The position numbers and the translations under genes were made by a program. The notes beneath the pieces were generated by a model. It made no database searches and had not been told where the DNA came from. It was given only the letters and a program-made list of their open reading frames with translations. DNA of 64,000 nt. Origin: an uncultured Oscillospiraceae bacterium (GTDB lineage Bacteria; Bacillota; Clostridia; Oscillospirales; Acutalibacteraceae). This document shows, one piece after another, positions 59,965 to 64,000 of this stretch (position 1 is its first letter; each line of letters starts with the position of its first letter). The stretch lies in assembly GCA_900540865.1 (NCBI GenBank), contig UQHH01000010.1, positions 1 through 64,000 on the forward strand, written 5' to 3'.

Positions 59965-60837
59965 TTATTTATATTTTTGCTCACGCAGGGCGCTTGACAG
60001 CCATGCGGTAAAAAGCGTCATATTCACGTTGCGCTCAAGCCTAATACGCGCCTGCCCCAAAAGCTCAAGGGTGCCGAGCAATCCCTGCGGCCTTAACGAG
60101 CGTGACAGCTCTCGCGCCAAATCGGACGCCTCTTCGTTTTGCCGGTAGCGAAATGCGAGCGCTTCCCTCGCTATACCGGAAAAACGGGCCAGCGTTTCCT
60201 TTGCAAGCTGCTTGTCCGTAAGCGCGGCGGCAGCCCTAAGAAGCTCTGTTTCCTTTTTTGCGCATAAAGCGCTGGCAAGCTGCACGGCCTGCTCTCCTGC
60301 CTTACCTTCCGCCGCGGACGGCTTATCCTCTTCTTTGTCCAGGATAAACACCGTCACGCGCGACCGTATGGTTTGTAAAAGGTTCTGTGCGTTTTCGCAG
60401 GTGAGAAGGAACAGGATATTCTGAGGCGGCTCCTCGAGCACCTTTAAAAAAGCGTTCTGCGCGGGGGCAAGCATTTTATCCGCGTCCGGCAGTACATAAA
60501 CCTTCGTGCGCGCTTCGTTCGGGATGATATACGCGTCCGCACAGATTTTGCGGATTTCATCGACCGGAATTGCCTGCGTCTTACCCGCGCCCTGCGCGGT
60601 GTAAACGTCCGGGTGTGTTCCGGCCTGAACCTTTACACAGCCCGGACAGCTTGCGCACGGCCTGTCGCCCGCTGTGCCGCAGACAGCGAAACGGGTCAGG
60701 AATTGTGCGCAGGCCTCCCGCTTTTCACGGCCAGCGCTTTGCAGTACGACCGCGTGTGGGAGGCGTTCGTTTTGAAGGATGGTAAGGAGCTCCTCGGGCA
60801 GGGAAAAGCCCTCGGGCAAGCATACCTGCGCCATCAT
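59965..60837 (-). CDS. holB: DNA polymerase III subunit delta'
   Basis: Clamp-loader subunit, 290 aa. It has LPHAVVLQSAGREKREACAQFLTRF in the Walker A position but without GKT, so no ATP binding is expected, as in delta' proteins. The zinc module is CGTAGDRPCASCPGC, and KVYVLPDADKMLAPAQNAFLKVLEEPPQNILFLLTCENAQNLLQTIRSR is the AAA+ sensor region. The ATG may be at 60837 or 60834. Confidence 0.92.
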   Translation of the reverse strand: MMAQVCLPEGFSLPEELLTILQNERLPHAVVLQSAGREKREACAQFLTRFAVCGTAGDRPCASCPGCVKVQAGTHPDVYTAQGAGKTQAIPVDEIRKICADAYIIPNEARTKVYVLPDADKMLAPAQNAFLKVLEEPPQNILFLLTCENAQNLLQTIRSRVTVFILDKEEDKPSAAEGKAGEQAVQLASALCAKKETELLRAAAALTDKQLAKETLARFSGIAREALAFRYRQNEEASDLARELSRSLRPQGLLGTLELLGQARIRLERNVNMTLFTAWLSSALREQKYK

Positions 60838-61010
60838 GAAGCCCCCTTTCCGCTATAATTAAAATCATATTACCATTTTTCAAGAAAAAAAGCAAATGGA
60901 ATACATGTACAAAAATGTGTAAAACCGCCTAGATTCAGGAAAACCGCTTCTTTTATTATTAGGAAAAATCTACAAAAGTTTACGTATTAAAATATTTTTA
61001 CACTTTTTTA

Positions 61011-61039
61011 ATGACTTCAAGATTTTTCTGTGTTATAAT
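61011..61039 (+). promoter_or_regulatory. Promoter of phoH-ybeY-dgkA
   Basis: TATAAT (61034-61039) preceded by TGTGT, with ATGACT 17 bp upstream as a weak -35. It lies about 95 bp before phoH in a long AT-rich gap. Confidence 0.55.
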
Positions 61040-61133
61040 TACAGATAATTTGGGCATCACAAGGTTATATTGTATATTTCCAATAGTTTTTACTATTTGT
61101 TAATTTTTTAACTTTCAGGAAGGTGAATTAGCG

Positions 61134-62102
61134 CTGGAACAAATTGTAAATATAGACCGTATGGAACACGCCATGGCGCTGTTCGGCAGCTTTGACGAGA
61201 ATATCAAGCTGATTGAAAATGAATATGCCGTCGGCGTGATAGGCAGGGGCTCCGACCTGAAAATTACGGGCGAGCCGGAGGCGGTTACAAAGGCCGCGAA
61301 GGTAATAGACAGCCTGCTAAAGCTTGTAAACCGCGGAGAAAGCCTGAGCGAGCAGAACGTCCGTTACTGCATGTCGCTTGTAAACGACGGCACCGAGGAA
61401 AAAATTGAGCAGCTCGCGGGGGATTGCATCTGTATTACCTCCAAGGGCAAGCCGGTAAAGCCTAAAACGCTCGGGCAGAAGCAGTACTGCAACGCTATAC
61501 GGGACAATACGATTACCATCGGCGTAGGCCCTGCCGGAACAGGCAAGACGTATCTGGCGGTCGCCATGGCCGTTACCGCGTTCCGTTCCAGGCAGGTCAA
61601 CCGCATCATACTGACGAGGCCGGCTGTAGAGGCCGGAGAGAAGCTCGGCTTCCTTCCCGGCGATTTGCAGAGCAAGGTCGACCCGTACCTGCGCCCCCTG
61701 TACGACGCGCTGTTCGATATGCTCGGCGCTGAAACGTACCAGAAATACGTGGAGCGCGGCAATATTGAGGTGGCGCCACTTGCGTATATGCGTGGACGCA
61801 CGCTCGACGACAGCTTTATCATCCTCGACGAGGCGCAGAACACCACCGGGGAGCAGATGAAGATGTTTTTGACGAGGCTCGGTTTTAACTCCAAAATGGT
61901 CATTACCGGCGATATTACCCAGATTGACCTGCCGTCCGGATGCCGTTCAGGCCTGAAGGAATGCGTCAGGATATTAAAAAATGTAAAAGATATTGCCCAC
62001 GTCGCCTTCAGTGAGAAGGACGTGGTCCGCCATAAGCTGGTGCAGGAAATCATCAAGGCTTATGAGAAAAACGAGGAGGTCAAGCGAAACAGAAATGGAT
62101 AA
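61134..62102 (+). CDS. phoH: PhoH family protein
   Basis: Cytoplasmic P-loop ATPase, 322 aa from the proposed start. Walker A is GPAGTGKTYLAVAMAV and Walker B DSFIILDEAQNTTGEQMKMF, with GDITQIDLPSG. A KH-like N-terminal region (ALFGSFDENIKLIENEY) is typical. The first ATG (61161) has no ribosome site and would cut the N-terminal helix short; the in-frame CTG at 61134 has AGGAAGG about ten bases upstream and restores the family length, giving MEQIVNIDR-like sequence. It overlaps ybeY by 8 bp. Confidence 0.9.
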   Translation: MEQIVNIDRMEHAMALFGSFDENIKLIENEYAVGVIGRGSDLKITGEPEAVTKAAKVIDSLLKLVNRGESLSEQNVRYCMSLVNDGTEEKIEQLAGDCICITSKGKPVKPKTLGQKQYCNAIRDNTITIGVGPAGTGKTYLAVAMAVTAFRSRQVNRIILTRPAVEAGEKLGFLPGDLQSKVDPYLRPLYDALFDMLGAETYQKYVERGNIEVAPLAYMRGRTLDDSFIILDEAQNTTGEQMKMFLTRLGFNSKMVITGDITQIDLPSGCRSGLKECVRILKNVKDIAHVAFSEKDVVRHKLVQEIIKAYEKNEEVKRNRNG

Positions 62103-62592
62103 GATAAGAGTCATTATAACAAACAAACAAAAAGAAATTAAAATTCCCACGGGGCTGCGCATGCTTGTGCGCCGCTGCTGTAACGCCGTGCTGCGCATGG
62201 AGGATTTCAAGGGCTCCGCAGAAATCAGCGTGACCTTTGTAAACAACGCGCAAATCAAGGATTATAACAAGCAGTACCGCGACAAGGATATGGTAACGGA
62301 CGTGCTTTCGTTCGGCATGGGCGAAAACGGAGTTTATGACATCGACCCCGATACTGGCGCGCAGATTCTGGGCGACGTCGTCATTTCCATGGAAAAGGCG
62401 CAGGAGCAGGCGCTGCGGTTCGACCACAGCCTCCAGCGGGAGGTCGGCTATCTGACCGCGCACAGCGTACTGCACCTGCTCGGCTATGACCATGAGGATA
62501 ACCTGGAACGGGTACATATGAGGGAAAAGGAAGAGTATATCATGGACCAGCTCGGGCTGCCCGCTTCCTCGAGCTATATCATCAACGAGTAA
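62095..62592 (+). CDS. ybeY: Endoribonuclease YbeY
   Basis: Metal-dependent RNase for 16S rRNA 3'-end maturation and 70S quality control, 165 aa. The zinc-binding motif HSVLHLLGYDHEDNLE (HxxxHxxGYDH) is complete, and NKQYRDKDMVTDVLSF is the other conserved block. It starts inside the end of phoH and its stop overlaps the dgkA start (TAATG). Confidence 0.97.
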   Translation: MDKIRVIITNKQKEIKIPTGLRMLVRRCCNAVLRMEDFKGSAEISVTFVNNAQIKDYNKQYRDKDMVTDVLSFGMGENGVYDIDPDTGAQILGDVVISMEKAQEQALRFDHSLQREVGYLTAHSVLHLLGYDHEDNLERVHMREKEEYIMDQLGLPASSSYIINE

Positions 62593-63104
62593 TGGACTTT
62601 TTTCGCTCCTTCCGTTACGCAATCCGCGGCATTGCGGCAGGAATCAAATCGGAGCGCAATATGCGCATCCATATCGTCGTGACGCTATATATGCTGGCGC
62701 TCGGAGCCTTTTTCGGGCTGCCCGCGGAGCGCTGGGCGCTGCTGCTGCTTACCATCGGCAGCGTGATGTCGGCGGAGCTCGTCAATACGGCAGTGGAAAA
62801 AATCAGCGACGCCGTAACAAAGGAATACCATCCGCTGATTAAGCTTGCAAAGGACGTGGCCGCGGGCGCAGTTCTCGTGACCGCTATCATCGCGGCTGTC
62901 ATCGGCGCGCTGATATTCTGGCAGCCGGACAAGCTGTGGGCGCTTGTCAATTTCCTTTGCGGTGACCCGGCAATCTTTACGCTGTTTATTCTGACGGTGC
63001 TTGTTGCGATATTATTTATTGTCATCGGCCCCTCCGCTATGGCGGAAAACGCGAAATCCCTGTTCCACAGGGAGGATGACAATGATGACGGCGGGAATCG
63101 ATAA
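62592..63104 (+). CDS. dgkA: DgkA-type undecaprenol/diacylglycerol kinase
   Basis: Membrane lipid kinase, 170 aa. It has FRYAIRGIAAGIKSERNMRIH, which contains the first conserved Glu, and SAELVNTAVEKISDAV, with the metal-binding ENTAVE-like motif. Three transmembrane helices are typical; here about 40 additional residues add a fourth hydrophobic helix (FTLFILTVLVAILFIVIG), placing a PAP2-like extra tail. In Gram-positives this family phosphorylates undecaprenol. A cytidine deaminase gene, common at this point, is absent. Confidence 0.93.
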   Translation: MDFFRSFRYAIRGIAAGIKSERNMRIHIVVTLYMLALGAFFGLPAERWALLLLTIGSVMSAELVNTAVEKISDAVTKEYHPLIKLAKDVAAGAVLVTAIIAAVIGALIFWQPDKLWALVNFLCGDPAIFTLFILTVLVAILFIVIGPSAMAENAKSLFHREDDNDDGGNR

Positions 63105-63132
63105 ATCAGCTACCATTGGAAACGATACGGAC

Positions 63133-63164
63133 AGGCGGAGGGATCGGCTCTCCGCCTTTTTCAA
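63133..63164 (+). terminator. Terminator between dgkA and era
   Basis: AGGCGGAG and CTCCGCCT pair around a nine-nt loop, followed by TTTTC. It may be only partly efficient, with era read through. Confidence 0.75.
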
Positions 63165-63196
63165 ATTTTAGGCCGCAGCGCCATGGAGGTACCTTT

Positions 63197-64000
63197 TTGA
63201 ACCAACTGATAAAACAGCAAAATACAACTGATAAAACGGCGTTTGTCGCGATAGTCGGCAGGCCGAACGTCGGCAAATCTTCGCTTTTAAACCAGCTGCT
63301 CGGGCAGAAAATAGCCATTGTGTCGAGCAAGCCGCAGACGACGCGCACGCGCATTATGGGCGTGCTGACAGAAGAGGAAACACAGCTTGTCTTTATCGAC
63401 ACGCCCGGCATGCACAAGCCGCGTACGGAGCTCGGCAGCTATATGGTGCGTTCCGTCAACGAATCGGTATCCGGCGTGGACGCGTGCCTGCTCGTGGCGG
63501 AGGCGGGGTACGACCCGTCGCAGACGGAGCTTATGCTTATCGAAAAATTTAAAAAGCTCGGCCTTCCCGCAGTGCTGGCGCTCAATAAAATTGACTTGCT
63601 GAAAAACAAGGAAGAAATGATGGAGCGTATTCTCCATTACAGCAAGGAATTCGATTTTGAAGCAATCGTCCCGGTCTGCGCGCAGGACGGCAGGGGCGTG
63701 GACGAGCTCAAGGCGGAGTTGAAAAAGCTCTCGCAGCCCGGCGGCCACATGTTTGACGACGACACGCTGACCGACCAGCCGGAGCGTGTGCTTGCGGGCG
63801 AAATCATCCGCGAAAAGCTGCTGCGCCTGCTCGACAAGGAAATCCCGCACGGCACGGCGGTGGTCGTGGAAAAAATGAAAACGCGCCCGGACGGTTCCGG
63901 AATCGTAGACCTGGACGCAACCATTTACTGCGAGCGCGACAGCCATAAGGGAATCATAATCGGCAAGGGCGGCGCCATGCTCAAAAAGGTCGGCTCCTTT
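63197..64000 (+). CDS. era: GTPase Era (truncated by window end)
   Basis: Ribosome-assembly GTPase; 268 aa visible, continuing beyond the window. G1 is GRPNVGKSSLLN, G2 region SKPQTTRTRIMG, G3 DTPGMHKP, G4 NKIDLL, and the C-terminal KH domain starts at about GIIIGKGGAMLKK. TTG 63197 has GGAGGT six bases upstream. It follows ybeY and dgkA in the usual order, after a terminator. Confidence 0.97.
   Translation, partial: MNQLIKQQNTTDKTAFVAIVGRPNVGKSSLLNQLLGQKIAIVSSKPQTTRTRIMGVLTEEETQLVFIDTPGMHKPRTELGSYMVRSVNESVSGVDACLLVAEAGYDPSQTELMLIEKFKKLGLPAVLALNKIDLLKNKEEMMERILHYSKEFDFEAIVPVCAQDGRGVDELKAELKKLSQPGGHMFDDDTLTDQPERVLAGEIIREKLLRLLDKEIPHGTAVVVEKMKTRPDGSGIVDLDATIYCERDSHKGIIIGKGGAMLKKVGSF

Noticed and set aside
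1..64000. CRISPR array
   Set aside because: No regularly spaced short direct repeats with unique spacers were seen; the recurring hairpins are dispersed single copies.

Overview
The window is a contiguous chromosomal piece of a spore-forming, GC-moderate clostridial Firmicute. Sporulation genes (spoIIAA-spoIIAB-sigF, spmA/spmB, spoVAF, splB, a SpoVD-type PBP), a Trp T-box, a tmRNA beside smpB and a secreted protein with a C-terminal type I dockerin together point to the Oscillospiraceae/Ruminococcaceae-like part of the Clostridia. The family placement is inference; no 16S gene is present.

Layout. 1-3.1 kb: ssrA (tmRNA) and smpB, tcdA, and a secreted CAP-dockerin protein. 3.2-8.7 kb: ClC antiporter, aldo/keto reductase, spore photoproduct lyase and a GT-C-like membrane glycosyltransferase. 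8.7-13 kb: polyamine importer operon potABCD (minus strand) behind a clear sigma-A promoter. 13-17 kb: secreted Ig-like/M14 carboxypeptidase, then an orphan trpB2 under a T-box with a UGG specifier. 17-20 kb: spoVAF, spmAB and an AbrB-like regulator with a consensus Spo0A box in the intergenic region. 20-30 kb: comEB, trxB, a PfkB kinase, an unrecognised protein, the radical-SAM/DUF4130 DNA-metabolism pair, a lipoprotein, an esterase, a GT2 glycosyltransferase and a PPOX-fold protein. 29.3-45.3 kb: a division and cell-wall (dcw) cluster, all minus strand: mraZ-rsmH-ftsL-pbp-pbp-(Mur-ligase-like)-mraY-ftsW-murG-murA-divIB-ftsZ. It lacks murC, murD, murE, murF and ftsA but holds a truncated Mur-ligase-like protein. 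45.4-51 kb: coaD, rsmD, uvrC, HPr, trmD, rimM. 51-53.4 kb: an AT-rich accessory island. 53.4-64 kb: spoIIA operon, folC, rsmI, trmN6-like, ferredoxin, ricT, holB, then phoH-ybeY-dgkA-era on the plus strand, with era cut by the window end.

The most unusual signal is a repeated, inverted-repeat-bounded element. Copy A (about 50991-52450) has roughly 150-bp inverted arms around three small genes: two adjacent paralogues of about 100 aa, and a divergent ribbon-helix-helix-like protein. Copy B (about 57251-57895) has the same outer and inner arms but no coding cargo. Related GAACC/GGTTC hairpins occur at several other gene ends. No transposase is visible in either copy. Other points of interest are a DivIB with a long Gln/Gly-rich N-terminus and a calcium-repeat-like acidic tail, a P-loop-less Mur-ligase-like protein in the dcw cluster, tandem PASTA-containing PBPs, and an unassigned attenuator-like RNA upstream of spoIIA.

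All functional calls rest on reading motifs and gene context by eye; no database search was run. Start codons were moved from the longest reading frame to the site with a plausible Shine-Dalgarno sequence where one could be seen.
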